Assembly (NCBI GenBank): GCA_963792655.1 | Contig: CAWBWU010000006.1 | Location: 310,001-374,000 of the forward strand | Reading direction: 5' to 3' | DNA from: DOZZ01 sp963792655 | GTDB taxonomy: Bacteria; Acidobacteriota; Terriglobia; Bryobacterales; Bryobacteraceae | Length of the DNA stretch: 64,000 bases | In this document: positions 9,502 to 18,576 of the stretch, in pieces | Layout: every line of letters begins with the position of its first letter | Position numbering within the stretch: position 1 is the stretch's first letter | Notes under the pieces: generated by a model | Databases searched by the model: none | What the model saw: the letters and a program-made list of their open reading frames with translations, nothing else | Told to the model about the DNA's origin: nothing | Translations under genes and position numbers: made by a program

Positions 9502-10791
9502 ATGCGTTACGCTCTGGTCAATCCCAATTGGGACTTTGCAGGCAGCATCTATTTCGGATGCCGCGAGCCCCATTTGCCGCTCGAGTACGGTTACGCCAAA
9601 GTATTGCTCGAGCGCGCGGGTCACGAAGCAATCATCATCGATGGGCAGATGGATGGCCTGACGCTCGGCCAGATCCGGCAACAGGTGGCCGACTACCGTC
9701 CGGACTTCACCGTTGTGACGACTGCGCCCAGCTACTTGTTCTGGCGCTGTGCGCCGCCCGAGCTGCGCGTGCCGCTGGAAGTGCTGCAAGCGATCGGCGA
9801 TTGTGGCGGGACCACAGTTGCCGTGGGGCCGCATGGCTCGACTACGCCGCGCGCCGCACTGCAGAAGCTCGGCACCAGTGTTGTGGTGGTTGGTGAGTGC
9901 GAAGAAATTCTGCCGCGGCTTGCGGGCGATTGGGCTTCTGTTCCGTCCATCGCCTATCTGCGCGACGGTCAGCCCGTTGTCACTGGTGGTCCGTATTCGT
10001 GTGACATGGCGGCGATGCCCGCACTGCACTGGCCTGCTGAGTATGTGCAGCGTCATGCACATCAGCACCATCGCTTCGATGCTCCGGGTATTGGGCCGGG
10101 CGCCGAAATGGAAACGTCGCGCGGCTGCCCGTATCACTGCACTTTCTGCGCGAAAGATAATTTCCGCGACAAGTATCGCAAGCGGCCGCTGGGAGTGATT
10201 CTCGAAGAGCTCGACGCGTTGATCGCGCAGGGTGTGGAGTACGTCTACTTCATCGATGAAATCTTTCTTCCGAATCGCGAGTTGCTGACGGCGCTGGTGG
10301 AACGCAAGATCAAGTTCGGCGTGCAGACGCGGGTGGACCTCTGGAATGAAGAGATGCTCGATCTGCTGGGCCGTGCCGGATGCGTGTCGGTTGAGGCCGG
10401 GGTGGAAAGCATCACCGAAGAGGGCCGCGAGTATCTCGATAAGAAATGTAAGGTGACCACCGAGGATCTTGCCGCGCGGCTGATCTTCGCCAAGCAGCGC
10501 ATCCCGTTCGTGCAGGCCAATCTGCTGGAGATGGAGCAGGACGATCCCGCAGCGATTCAGCGCTGGCGAGAGCATCTGCAGCAGTTCGACGTCTGGTCGA
10601 ACGAGCCGGTGCCGCTGTTTCCGTATCCGGGCTCGCCCGATTACCGGCGGCGTTGGGGTGCGGAAGACGATCTCGCGTGGGAGCGGGCACACGCACACTA
10701 TTTGGGATCGTTCCAGGAGTTCAGCGATATTCAGGAGTCGCGGCCGCGGCCGCTTGCCGAGCTGGAACTGGTCAACATCAGTCATGGATAA
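9502..10791 (+). CDS. B12-binding/radical SAM enzyme of the sugar cluster
   Basis: A 429-residue protein. Residues 1-150 form a B12-binding-like domain (opening RYALVNPN, then DYRPDFTVV and VAVGPHGS; no DxHxxG base-off histidine motif is obvious). The radical SAM core begins around residue 200 with C209, C213 and C216 in CPYHCTFC, which ligate the 4Fe-4S cluster, followed by YFIDEIFLPN and the SAM-contact block VEAGVES. I recall a TIGRFAMs model for this architecture described as part of a 'rhizo-twelve' gene system. By class, such enzymes methylate or rearrange unactivated carbons; sugar C-methylation or ring modification is an inference. Its last codons overlap the next gene's ATG (10784). 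Confidence 0.87.
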   Translation: MRYALVNPNWDFAGSIYFGCREPHLPLEYGYAKVLLERAGHEAIIIDGQMDGLTLGQIRQQVADYRPDFTVVTTAPSYLFWRCAPPELRVPLEVLQAIGDCGGTTVAVGPHGSTTPRAALQKLGTSVVVVGECEEILPRLAGDWASVPSIAYLRDGQPVVTGGPYSCDMAAMPALHWPAEYVQRHAHQHHRFDAPGIGPGAEMETSRGCPYHCTFCAKDNFRDKYRKRPLGVILEELDALIAQGVEYVYFIDEIFLPNRELLTALVERKIKFGVQTRVDLWNEEMLDLLGRAGCVSVEAGVESITEEGREYLDKKCKVTTEDLAARLIFAKQRIPFVQANLLEMEQDDPAAIQRWREHLQQFDVWSNEPVPLFPYPGSPDYRRRWGAEDDLAWERAHAHYLGSFQEFSDIQESRPRPLAELELVNISHG

Positions 10792-11925
10792 CGCGCCGCA
10801 GCGCGTGTTGATGACCGCCGATGCCGTGGGCGGCGTGTGGACTTACGCCATGGAACTGGCGAGCGGCTTGAGCGCGCAAGGCGTCGCGGTCGGCATCGCA
10901 GTCATGGGCGGCATATCGATGGAGCGGCGCTCGGAAGCCGTAGCGATACCGGGCGTCACATTGTTTTCGAGCGATTACCGCCTGGAGTGGATGCCAGAGC
11001 CGTGGGCGGATGTGGAGCGCGCGGGTGCATGGCTGTTGAGCATTGCCGAAAGTTTTCACCCCGACGTGATTCACCTGAATGGGTTCGCGCACGCCGCGCT
11101 CGATTGGAAGATTCCGAACTTGGTTGTGGCGCATTCCTGCGTTGTTCCTGGTGGCGCGCGGTGAAAGGCGAAGCGGCACCGGAATCCTGGAGCCGTTATC
11201 ACGATGTGGTTCGCAACGGTCTGGAGCACGCCGATTGCATCGTAGCTCCGTCCTCCACCATGGCCGCCGCGTTGCGACAGGAATACGCGGTGCGCGCAAA
11301 CTACAAAGTTATTCCCAATGGCCGGCGGCCCTTGCGGGAGGGTTCTGGCGTAAAGAGCCCTTCGTTTTTTCTGCCGGACGCTTTTGGGACGAAGCGAAAA
11401 ACATCATCACGCTCAGCCGTGCCGCCGGCAGCGGCGATCTGCGTATCTATGTCGCGGGAGACGCAGACGATGTTCCGGTCAACGTGCACAGTCTGGGCAG
11501 GCTGAGTGCGGCAGAGTTGTCTGTGTGGTATTCGCGCGCTGCCATTTATGCCGGTCCCGCGCTCTATGAGCCGTTTGGTTATGCACCGCTCGAAGCGGCG
11601 CAAGCGGGTTGTGCGTCTGGTGTTGAGCGACATTCCCAGCCTGCGCGAAGTGTGGGGCGATGCGGCGATCTTCGTAAATCCCCGCGATGCTGCGGCATGG
11701 CGCAAAACTCTCGGCGCGTTGCTTGCCGACCCGGCTGCAACCGCGGAATGGGGCGAACGCGCGCGCTGTCACGCAGAACTTTACCCGGCTGATCTGATGA
11801 CCAGCAGATATCTCGACCTTTACCGGCAGTTGCTTCAGGGCCCTTCACAATGCGGATCGTCTTCTTCACGCACTCTCTACGCTCGGACTGGAACCACGGA
11901 AACGCACACTTCCTCCGCGGCGTAG
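10784..11925 (+). CDS. Glycosyltransferase family 4 (three apparent frameshifts; C-terminal end uncertain)
   Basis: GT-B protein assembled from three frames. Frame one gives the start M-D-N-A-P-Q-R, TADAVGGVWTYA and HLNGFAH. A T seems missing near 11146, after which frame two gives SWWRAVKGEAAP and ADCIVAPSS. Another base seems missing near 11330, then RFWDEAKN, VAGDADDVPV and EPFGYAPLEAAQAG (the EX7E nucleotide-sugar site). An extra T near 11612 brings in LVLSDIPSLREVWGDAA. The last frame runs on to 11925 inside the next gene, so the true end is probably close to 11850. About 355 residues when repaired. GTs of this type act with CgeB-like enzymes here. The shifts fit the error pattern of the whole window. 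Confidence 0.7.
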
Positions 11926-12958
11926 CGGTGGAGTTGCAGCAGCGCGGCCACACAGTCGACGTGTATGAGCCGGCTGACTCGTGGAGCGCGCGCAATCTTG
12001 CGGACTCGTACGGTGAAGATGCGCTCGATGCTTACCGCGAGAAATACCCGTCGTTGCAACCGCATGTGTTCGACTCCGCGACGCTCGACTTATCGCGCGA
12101 GCTGGAATCGGCGGACCTGGTGCTGGTGCATGAGTGGAACGATGCAGAGCTCGTCGCGCGATTGGGCGATATCGCCGCGCTCATTCATCTCTCCGGATGT
12201 TGTTTCACGATACGCACCACCGCTCCGTCACCGATCCTGCTGCGATGGCGGCTTACGATCTGTCCGGGTACGATGGCGTGCTCGCATTTGGTGAGTCGGT
12301 AAGCCATCAGTACCGTTTGCATCAGTGGGCGCAGCAGGCGTGGACCTGGCATGAAGCCGCCGACACCCGCGTCTTCCAGCCATTTCCGAACGTGGAGAAG
12401 ACAGGCGATCTGGTCTGGGTCGGCAATTGGGGCGATGAAGAGCGGCGCAAGGAACTGCGCGAATTTCTAATCGAGCCCGTGCGTGCTTTGCAGTTGCAGG
12501 CGCGCATCTATGGCGTGCGCTATCCGGCAGATGCGCTGCAGGAACTCGAGCGCGCGCACATTGAGTATCGGGGCTGGCTGCCGAACTTCCGGGCGCCCGA
12601 GGTGTTTGCCGCGCATCGCGTCACGGTCCATGTGCCTCGCCGTCCATACGTCGAAGCATTGTCCGGTGTGCCCACTATCCGCGTCTTCGAGGCGCTGGCT
12701 TGCGGCATTCCTCTGGTGAGCGCGCCGTGGCAGGACAGTGAAAACTTGTTTCGTGAAGGCGATTATTGGAAAGCGCGCAACGGCGCGGAGATGCGCGAGA
12801 TGCTGCACTTCATTGTTCATAATCGCGAAGCTGCCGATTCTGCAGCCCGCCAGGGCCGCATGACGGTGTTAGCGCGACACACTTGCGGGCACCGCGCCGA
12901 TGAACTGTTAACGATTGCGGCGTCGTTGCAACCCGCGCCAGTGGAGGCTGCCATTTGA
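11850..12958 (+). CDS. CgeB-like glycosyltransferase, first of four (one frameshift)
   Basis: The first part reads MRIVFFTHSLRSDWNHGNAH then ELQQRGHTVDVYEP, the same N-terminal pattern as the next three genes. At about 12195 one base appears to be missing; the other frame continues with LFHDTHHR, LVWVGNWGDEERR and IRVFEALACGIPLVSAPW, the C-terminal domain of CgeB-type (COG4641) GT-B proteins. Repaired length about 369 residues. No membrane segment. The stop overlaps the TTG start of the next copy (TTGA). CgeB was named for a Bacillus spore-coat glycosylation locus; the donor and acceptor here are unknown. Confidence 0.75.
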
Positions 12959-14046
12959 GCGCACCGCTACACATTGCTTTCTTCGGATCGAGCCTGGTTT
13001 CGGCCTACTGGAACGGCGCGGCCACTTACTATCGCGGCATGCTGAAAGCGCTCGCTGCGCGCGGGCACCGCATCACGTTTTATGAGCCCGACGCTTTCGA
13101 TCGCCAGAAGCACCGCGACATGGCCGATCCCGATTGGGCGCGCGTGGTCGTCTACGATGGCGCGTCCGAAGATGCCGCGATGAAGACGCTCGAACAGGCG
13201 CGCGATGCGGATCTGGTGGTGAAGGCGAGCGGCATCGGCGTCTACGATGAACTACTGGAAGCGGCGGTGCCTGCTTCGCGCAGATCCGGGCAACTGCTGG
13301 CGTTCTGGGATGTGGATGCTCCCGCCACGCTCGAGCGCATGGAGAGCAATCCATCGGACCCGTTTCGCAACCAGGTGGGCCGTTACGATCACGTGTTCAC
13401 CTATGGCGGGGGCGAGCCGGTGATTCGCGAGTACCTGCGTCTGGGCGCGCGCTCCTGCATCCCGATCTACAACGCTCTCGATCCGGAAACGCACTTCCGC
13501 GTGGCGGCCGATCCGCGCTGGTCCGCTGACCTTGCTTTTCTCGGGAATCGCTTGCCCGATCGCGAAGCCCGCGTAGAACAGTTCTTTCTGCATGCGGCGG
13601 AACTGGCGCCGGAACGAACATTTCTGCTCGGCGGCAATGGCTGGGACGATAAGCCTGTGTCGCCCAACGTGCGCAAAGCCGGGCATGTGTTCACTGCGGA
13701 TCACAACGCGCTGAACTCGTCGGTGCTCGCCGCGCTGAACATCAGCCGCGATAGCATGGCCCGCTTTGGATTCAGTCCCGCCACCCGCGTGTTCGAAGCT
13801 GCCGGTGCGGGCGCGTGTCTGATTACCGACGCATGGGAAGGTATCGAGCAGTTTCTGGAACCCGGACGGGAAGTGCTGGTCGCGAAAGATGGAAAAGAGG
13901 TGGCCGAACTGGTGCGATCGTTGACACCCGAACGCGCAAGGCAGTTGGGCGATGCTGCATGCCGTCGCGTGCTGAGCGAGCATACTTACGCGCAGCGCGC
14001 CGAACAATTCGACCATGTGATGCAGAGGCGCGCATGCGCATCGTAG
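12955..14046 (+). CDS. CgeB-like glycosyltransferase, second of four
   Basis: 363 residues. Starts with TTG that overlaps the previous stop by two bases. Opening IAFFGSSLVSAYWNGAATYY, then LAFWDVDAPATLERM, and in the C-terminal Rossmann domain DLAFLGNRLPDR, LNISRDSM and VFEAAGAGACLITDAWEG. The final block is the nucleotide-sugar contact region shared by all four copies: F-E-A-A, then a D-x-W-x-G step and an F-L-E-P-G loop. Cytoplasmic. It is more like copies three and four than copy one. It overlaps the next start (ATG at 14034), so translation is probably coupled. Confidence 0.82.
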   Translation: MSAPLHIAFFGSSLVSAYWNGAATYYRGMLKALAARGHRITFYEPDAFDRQKHRDMADPDWARVVVYDGASEDAAMKTLEQARDADLVVKASGIGVYDELLEAAVPASRRSGQLLAFWDVDAPATLERMESNPSDPFRNQVGRYDHVFTYGGGEPVIREYLRLGARSCIPIYNALDPETHFRVAADPRWSADLAFLGNRLPDREARVEQFFLHAAELAPERTFLLGGNGWDDKPVSPNVRKAGHVFTADHNALNSSVLAALNISRDSMARFGFSPATRVFEAAGAGACLITDAWEGIEQFLEPGREVLVAKDGKEVAELVRSLTPERARQLGDAACRRVLSEHTYAQRAEQFDHVMQRRACAS

Positions 14047-15155
14047 TTCTCGGCCTTTCCATTACATCGTCATGGGGCAACGGCCATGCAACTACATGGC
14101 GTGCACTGCTTCGTGCATTGGCGGCGCGCGGACACGACGTACTCTTTCTGGAGCGCGATGTGGATTGGTATCGCGAAAATCGCGATCTCGCTTCACCTCC
14201 GTACGCGCGCGTGGTGCTTTACGACAGCCTTGCCGAGCTCGGAAGGCTCTGCGCGAAGGACGTGCGCGAAGCAGATCTGGTGATCGTCGGTTCTTATGTA
14301 CCTGAAGGCGTCGCGGTTGCCGACTGGGCGCTGCGTACCGCGCGGGGCACCACGGCTTTCTACGATATCGATACGCCCGTAACGTTAGCGAAGCTCGCGC
14401 GCGGCGACTATGAATATCTTTCGCCGGAGTTGATCCCTCGCTTCGACCTGTACCTTTCCTTCACCGGCGGCCCTACGCTCGATCTAATTGCAGCGAAGTA
14501 TGGCGCACGCATGCCGCGCGCGCTGTACTGCTCAGTGGACCCGCAGCTCTACTATCCCGAAGAGCAAGCGTCGCGCTGGAAGATGGGCTACCTCGGAACC
14601 TACAGTGAAGATCGTCAGCCGGGGCTCGAAAGATTGCTGCTCGAACCCGCGCGTTGCGATGCGCGCGGCAAGTACGTCGTCGCGGGGCCGATGTATCCGC
14701 CTGATGTTGAATGGCCCGCGAATGTAGAGCGCATCGAGCATCTGCCGCCCGCCGAGCATCGCTGGTTCTACAACTCGCAACAGTTCACACTGAACATCAC
14801 GCGTGCAGACATGATCAAGGCCGGTTACTCGCCGAGCGTGCGCTTGTTCGAAGCGGCGGCATGCGGCGTGCCGATCATTAGCGATCCCTGGCCGGGGCTT
14901 GCGACATTCTTCGAAATCGGCAAAGAGTTGCTCGTTGCTCACGATTCCGCAGAGGTCGAGAAGCAATTGGCGGACACGAATGCGGCGCAGCGCGTGCGCA
15001 TCGGTATGCTCGCGCGGAGAAGGGTGCTGGACGGGCACACGTCACAACACCGTGCTCTGCAGCTCGAACAATATGTGCGCGACGTGCTCGCTCTGGCTGA
15101 GCCGGTGCGGCGTGCGACATCGACTCCCTTGCGATTGCGGACCGAAGAGCTATGA
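14034..15155 (+). CDS. CgeB-like glycosyltransferase, third of four
   Basis: 373 residues from the ATG at 14034, which overlaps the upstream stop by 13 bases. The opening LGLSITSSWGNGHAT is shared almost residue for residue with the next gene, showing a recent tandem duplication. FYDIDTPVTLAKLARG near residue 110, YLGTYSEDRQPG near residue 185, LNITRADM near residue 250 and LFEAAACGVPIISDPW near residue 270 follow. GT-B fold without membrane segments. It likely works on the same growing saccharide as its neighbours, with a different linkage or sugar; that is inference from the tandem arrangement. Confidence 0.82.
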   Translation: MRIVVLGLSITSSWGNGHATTWRALLRALAARGHDVLFLERDVDWYRENRDLASPPYARVVLYDSLAELGRLCAKDVREADLVIVGSYVPEGVAVADWALRTARGTTAFYDIDTPVTLAKLARGDYEYLSPELIPRFDLYLSFTGGPTLDLIAAKYGARMPRALYCSVDPQLYYPEEQASRWKMGYLGTYSEDRQPGLERLLLEPARCDARGKYVVAGPMYPPDVEWPANVERIEHLPPAEHRWFYNSQQFTLNITRADMIKAGYSPSVRLFEAAACGVPIISDPWPGLATFFEIGKELLVAHDSAEVEKQLADTNAAQRVRIGMLARRRVLDGHTSQHRALQLEQYVRDVLALAEPVRRATSTPLRLRTEEL

Positions 15156-16231
15156 GACTTGTGATCTTCGGCCTGTCGATTACGTCATCGTGGGGCAATG
15201 GGCATGCCACGTTGTGGCGAGGACTCTGCCGCGCTCTGGTGCGCAAGGGTTATCGCATCGACTTCTACGAACGCGACACCGATTACTACGCACAGCATCG
15301 CGATCTCACATCGTTGCCCGGCGTAAACATCGTTCTCTATGGCGAGTGGGACAGCGTTCAGGCCCAGGCGTCGCGCAGTCTGCAAGATGCTGACCTTGCG
15401 ATCGTCACGTCATACTGCCCGGATGCGAAGGCGGCTGCGGCGCGGGTAATGCAATCGGCCGCGGGCGTGAAAATCTTTTACGATCTGGATACACCAGTGA
15501 CGCTGGCCCGGCTTGCCCGCGGCGAGACGGTCGACTATGTTCCGGACAACGGCTATCGCGATTTCGATCTGGTGCTGAGCTATACGGGAGGCCGCGCGCT
15601 GGAGGAACTGACCCGTGTTCTGGGGGCGCGCCGTGCGGTTCCGTTGTATGGCAGCGTGGACCCGGACGTTCATTTCCCGGTTGCCCCACGCGCGGAGTGG
15701 CAGGGCGATCTCTCGTACCTGGGTACGTTTGCCGCCGACAGACAGGCTGCCTTGCAGCGTCTGTTCGTGGAGCCCGCGCGCCGGCTGCCGGGGCACCGCT
15801 TCATCATGGGCGGCGCGATGTACGACCATCGCTTCCCGTGGACGGCCAATCTTTTCTTTCATCCGCATGTCGCGCCGCCTGACCACCCGGCGTTCTATTG
15901 TTCTTCGCGCGCAACGCTGAACGTTACGCGCGCCGACATGGCCGCGATGGGCTACTGCCCCCAGGGCCGCATCTTCGAAGCCGCGGCTTGCGGCGCGCCG
16001 ATTCTCAGCGATGCGTGGGAGGGTCTCGATACCTTCCTGAATCCCGGTGAAGAGATCTTTGTCGTGAACTCAACGGAGGATGTGCTTGACGTGCTGAACA
16101 GTTCCGATGAAACACTGGCGCGTGTCGCCAGACGTGCGCGAGAACGCGTGCTCGAACAACACACGGCCGACAGGCGGGCAAGTGACTTTGAACAGGCATT
16201 GAACGCAGTCGAACTACAGGAGGCCGTTTAG
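15152..16231 (+). CDS. CgeB-like glycosyltransferase, fourth of four
   Basis: 359 residues. Starts at an ATGA overlap with the preceding stop. The opening FGLSITSSWGNGHAT, the FYDLDTPVTLARLARGE block, the YLGTFAADRQAA block, LNVTRADM and IFEAAACGAPILSDAW parallel the previous gene closely, with a shorter C-terminal tail. It ends directly against the next gene's ATG (16232), with no spacer. Family-level role: transfer of a sugar from a nucleotide donor. There is no evidence in the sequence for the identity of donor or acceptor. Confidence 0.82.
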   Translation: MRLVIFGLSITSSWGNGHATLWRGLCRALVRKGYRIDFYERDTDYYAQHRDLTSLPGVNIVLYGEWDSVQAQASRSLQDADLAIVTSYCPDAKAAAARVMQSAAGVKIFYDLDTPVTLARLARGETVDYVPDNGYRDFDLVLSYTGGRALEELTRVLGARRAVPLYGSVDPDVHFPVAPRAEWQGDLSYLGTFAADRQAALQRLFVEPARRLPGHRFIMGGAMYDHRFPWTANLFFHPHVAPPDHPAFYCSSRATLNVTRADMAAMGYCPQGRIFEAAACGAPILSDAWEGLDTFLNPGEEIFVVNSTEDVLDVLNSSDETLARVARRARERVLEQHTADRRASDFEQALNAVELQEAV

Positions 16232-16964
16232 ATGTGGGGAGTCATTCCGGCTGCGGGACGCGGATCGCGTATCCAGCCACTTGCGTTCTCGAAGGAGCTG
16301 TTACCGGTGGGCACGCGCGTTGAGCAGGGCGTGGAGTGTCCGCGTGCGGTGAGCGATTACCTTGTCGAACGCATGATCGCGGGCGGCGCGCGCAAGATTT
16401 GCTTTGTGATCTCATCGCGCAAATCCGACATCATGGAATACTACGGCTCCGGCCGCGGGCAACGTGAACTTCTGCTATGTCGTGCAGGAAGAGCCGGCGG
16501 GATTGTGCGATGCGATTTTCCGCGCGCTGCCTTTTGTCGGAAGCGGCGAACTGGTGCGCATCGGACTGCCCGACACCATCTGGTTTCCCGCTGATGGTTA
16601 CTGCCGCCTGCCTGCGGGCCTTCTCTCGTTCCTGCTGTTTCCGGTAGAGCACCCGGAGTTTTTCGACGCGGTGCTCACTGAAGGAGATCACGTGTCTCGC
16701 ATCGTCGTGAAGGAGCAGAACCCCGGCACTGAATGGATCTGGGGTGCGTTTCAGCTGCCCGGGCACCTGATGCGCAAGTTGTTCGACCTTTGGTGCGAGC
16801 GAGAACGCCGCGATGAATACTTCGGCACGCTGGTGAACGAGTTCATCGCACGTGGCGGAGAGGCTCGTGCCGTGAAGGCCGGTGAATCGTATGCTGACGT
16901 GGGAACTTTGCGCGGCTTTCACGAAGCAATCAAAACATTGAGCATGGAGGGTGCAGCCTCGTAA
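16232..16964 (+). CDS. Sugar-1-phosphate nucleotidyltransferase (one-base insertion)
   Basis: Begins MWGVIPAAGRGSRIQPL with SKELLPVG, the GxGxR and PK-like signature of RmlA/GalU-type enzymes that couple a sugar phosphate to an NTP. Around 16455 the frame changes: removing one C from the CC in GGCCGC joins the first frame to NVNFCYVVQEEPAGLCDAI, which is the normal second strand-helix of the fold. The rest has the ADGYCRLPAG block and ends with ESYADVGTLRGFHEAI, the usual C-terminal helix. About 243 residues when repaired, close to a minimal RmlA-like enzyme. It presumably makes the activated sugar for the cluster. Its stop shares one base with the next start. Confidence 0.78.
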
Positions 16965-17689
16965 TGACCGCAGAAGAAGTTGCACAACGCGCGGAACAGC
17001 TCGGGCCCTGGTTTCACAACCTGCGGCTGGCTGGCGTGGAAACAGCGCCCAATCATTTCCTGGGCGATTATCCGTCGGTCAAGTTTCAGAATTTTGCGCA
17101 GGCGATTCCGGCTGATCTCACCGGCAAGACCGTTCTGGACATCGGGTGCAATGGCGGCTTCTATTCGATCGAGATGAAGAAGCGCGGAGCGGAGCGCGTG
17201 GTGGGCATCGATCACGATCCGCACTACCTGGCGCAGGCGCAGTTCGCGGCGGAAGTCTCCAAGCAGAAGATCGAGTTCCGGCAGCTGTCGGTGTATCAGG
17301 TTGGCGAGCTTGGCGAAAAGTTTGACCTGGTGATCTTCATGGGCGTGCTTTATCATTTGCGGCATCCGCTGCTCGCGCTCGACCTGCTGCATCAGCATGT
17401 GACGAAGGATTTGTTGCTGTTCCAATCACTGCTGCGCGGCAGCACCAAGACTCCGAAAATCGAGCCAGACTACCCGTTCTGGAACGAAGATATTTTCGAG
17501 GAGCCCGGCTATCCACGCATGGTGTTTGTCGAGAACAGCTACTCGCAGGATCCAACCAACTGGTGGCTGCCGAATGCATCGTGCGCGGCGGCCATGCTGC
17601 GCAGTGCCGGCTACACCATCCTGCAGCACCCCGAACCTGAAGTTTTTCTCTGCCGCCACAATCCCGAAGGGGGCTATACGCTTGATTGA
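16964..17689 (+). CDS. SAM-dependent methyltransferase, CmoB-like (TIGR04290-type)
   Basis: 241 residues. N-terminal PWFHNLRLAGVETAPNHFLG and YPSVKFQ resemble CmoB/DUF1698 proteins. SAM motif I is VLDIGCNGGFYS (D59, G61, G64), followed by VVGIDHD with the ribose-binding acidic residue. MGVLYHLRHPLLAL and the late NWWLPNASCAAAML block are also typical. I recall that TIGRFAMs places this subfamily in the same conserved cluster as the B12/radical SAM enzyme upstream. Despite frequent annotation as a tRNA-modifying enzyme, the context argues for a sugar or lipid substrate. It overlaps the TTG start of the glycosidase by eight bases. Confidence 0.82.
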   Translation: MTAEEVAQRAEQLGPWFHNLRLAGVETAPNHFLGDYPSVKFQNFAQAIPADLTGKTVLDIGCNGGFYSIEMKKRGAERVVGIDHDPHYLAQAQFAAEVSKQKIEFRQLSVYQVGELGEKFDLVIFMGVLYHLRHPLLALDLLHQHVTKDLLLFQSLLRGSTKTPKIEPDYPFWNEDIFEEPGYPRMVFVENSYSQDPTNWWLPNASCAAAMLRSAGYTILQHPEPEVFLCRHNPEGGYTLD

Positions 17690-18569
17690 GGCGCTGATGT
17701 TGTGGAACGAGCCCAACAACCTTTCGCATTGGGACTTCCAGTTGGATCCCGGTTGGAAGATCTTCGCTTCGATGGTGAAGGGCGCGTCGCAGGCAATCGC
17801 CGCGGAGACGACGCGGGCGAAACGCGTGCTGGGCGGCATTTCGCCGATTGACGCCGGCTTCATGCGCAACATGGAAGAACAGGGTGTGCTGGCGGGGCTT
17901 GACGTTGTTGCCGTGCATGGCTTTCCGCTCGATTGGAACCATTGGACAATCCACGAATGGCCGGCGAAGCTCGATGAGATTCGCGCTGTGACGAAGTTAC
18001 CGCTGTGGGTCTCGGAAGTGGGCGTGTCTACGTTCGGCGCTGAAGAAGTGCAGGAGTTCGGATTACAGCGCACGGCGGAGTTGCTCATCGGACAAGTTGA
18101 GCGCATCCATTGGTACAGCTTGTACGACCTGCCCCGCGCGTGGCCCGCGACAACGCGCCATCGCGAAGCGGAAGGCTCTTCGTACTATCGCCACTTCTAT
18201 ATGGGCTTGTTGCGGGAGGACGGCACGCCGAAGCTCGCGTGCAAGCACTTCCACCGCTACACGCCGCAGCTCGGCATTTGCCAGTGGTTCCATTTCGAAG
18301 ATCACCGGCTGGATGACGCGGTGCGGTGGTTGCGCGACCTGGGAGTGAAGCATGTGCGCACCGGGCTCAGTTGGGCCGATAGCTTCCGCCCCAACGCCGA
18401 TCAATGGTTCGACCGCATGATGAGTGCGCTAGACGAGTTCGATGTGACGCTCACGTACTGTTACACGCCCGAAGCGCTCGGCATGCGCCCCGACCACACC
18501 AGTCCGCCGCGCGAGCCCGAGCAGTTTGCGGAGTTCTGTTCGAAGATGACGCGCCGTTACGCGGCTTAA
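17682..18569 (+). CDS. Glycoside hydrolase, clan GH-A type, with apparently circularly permuted barrel
   Basis: 295 residues, no signal peptide. The start is read as TTG at 17682 (ATG at 17697 is an alternative). The NEP motif with the presumed acid/base Glu is at the very N-terminus (WNEPNN, E10), then VAVHGFPLDW and WVSEVGVS with the presumed nucleophile E112, then HWYSLYDLP and YMGLL. From about residue 197 the protein reads GICQWFHFED, VRTGLSW, YCYTPEALG and FAEFCSKMTRRY, which in ordinary GH39-like proteins are strands 1-3 and come before NEP. The halves are therefore in swapped order. Length equals one complete barrel. Family-level role: hydrolysis or transfer on a glycoside in the cytoplasm; substrate unknown. 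Confidence 0.75.
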   Translation: MIEALMLWNEPNNLSHWDFQLDPGWKIFASMVKGASQAIAAETTRAKRVLGGISPIDAGFMRNMEEQGVLAGLDVVAVHGFPLDWNHWTIHEWPAKLDEIRAVTKLPLWVSEVGVSTFGAEEVQEFGLQRTAELLIGQVERIHWYSLYDLPRAWPATTRHREAEGSSYYRHFYMGLLREDGTPKLACKHFHRYTPQLGICQWFHFEDHRLDDAVRWLRDLGVKHVRTGLSWADSFRPNADQWFDRMMSALDEFDVTLTYCYTPEALGMRPDHTSPPREPEQFAEFCSKMTRRYAA

Positions 18570-18576
18570 GGAAACT

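Noticed and set aside
9469..10785. A long antisense open frame over the radical SAM gene
   Set aside because: It mirrors the codon bias of the sense gene, has no recognisable domain, and the sense strand encodes a clear B12/radical SAM protein.
16964..17689. tRNA-modifying CmoB
   Set aside because: The protein lacks the long N-terminal CmoB part and no cmoA is near; sugar-cluster context and the TIGR04290-like pattern fit better.
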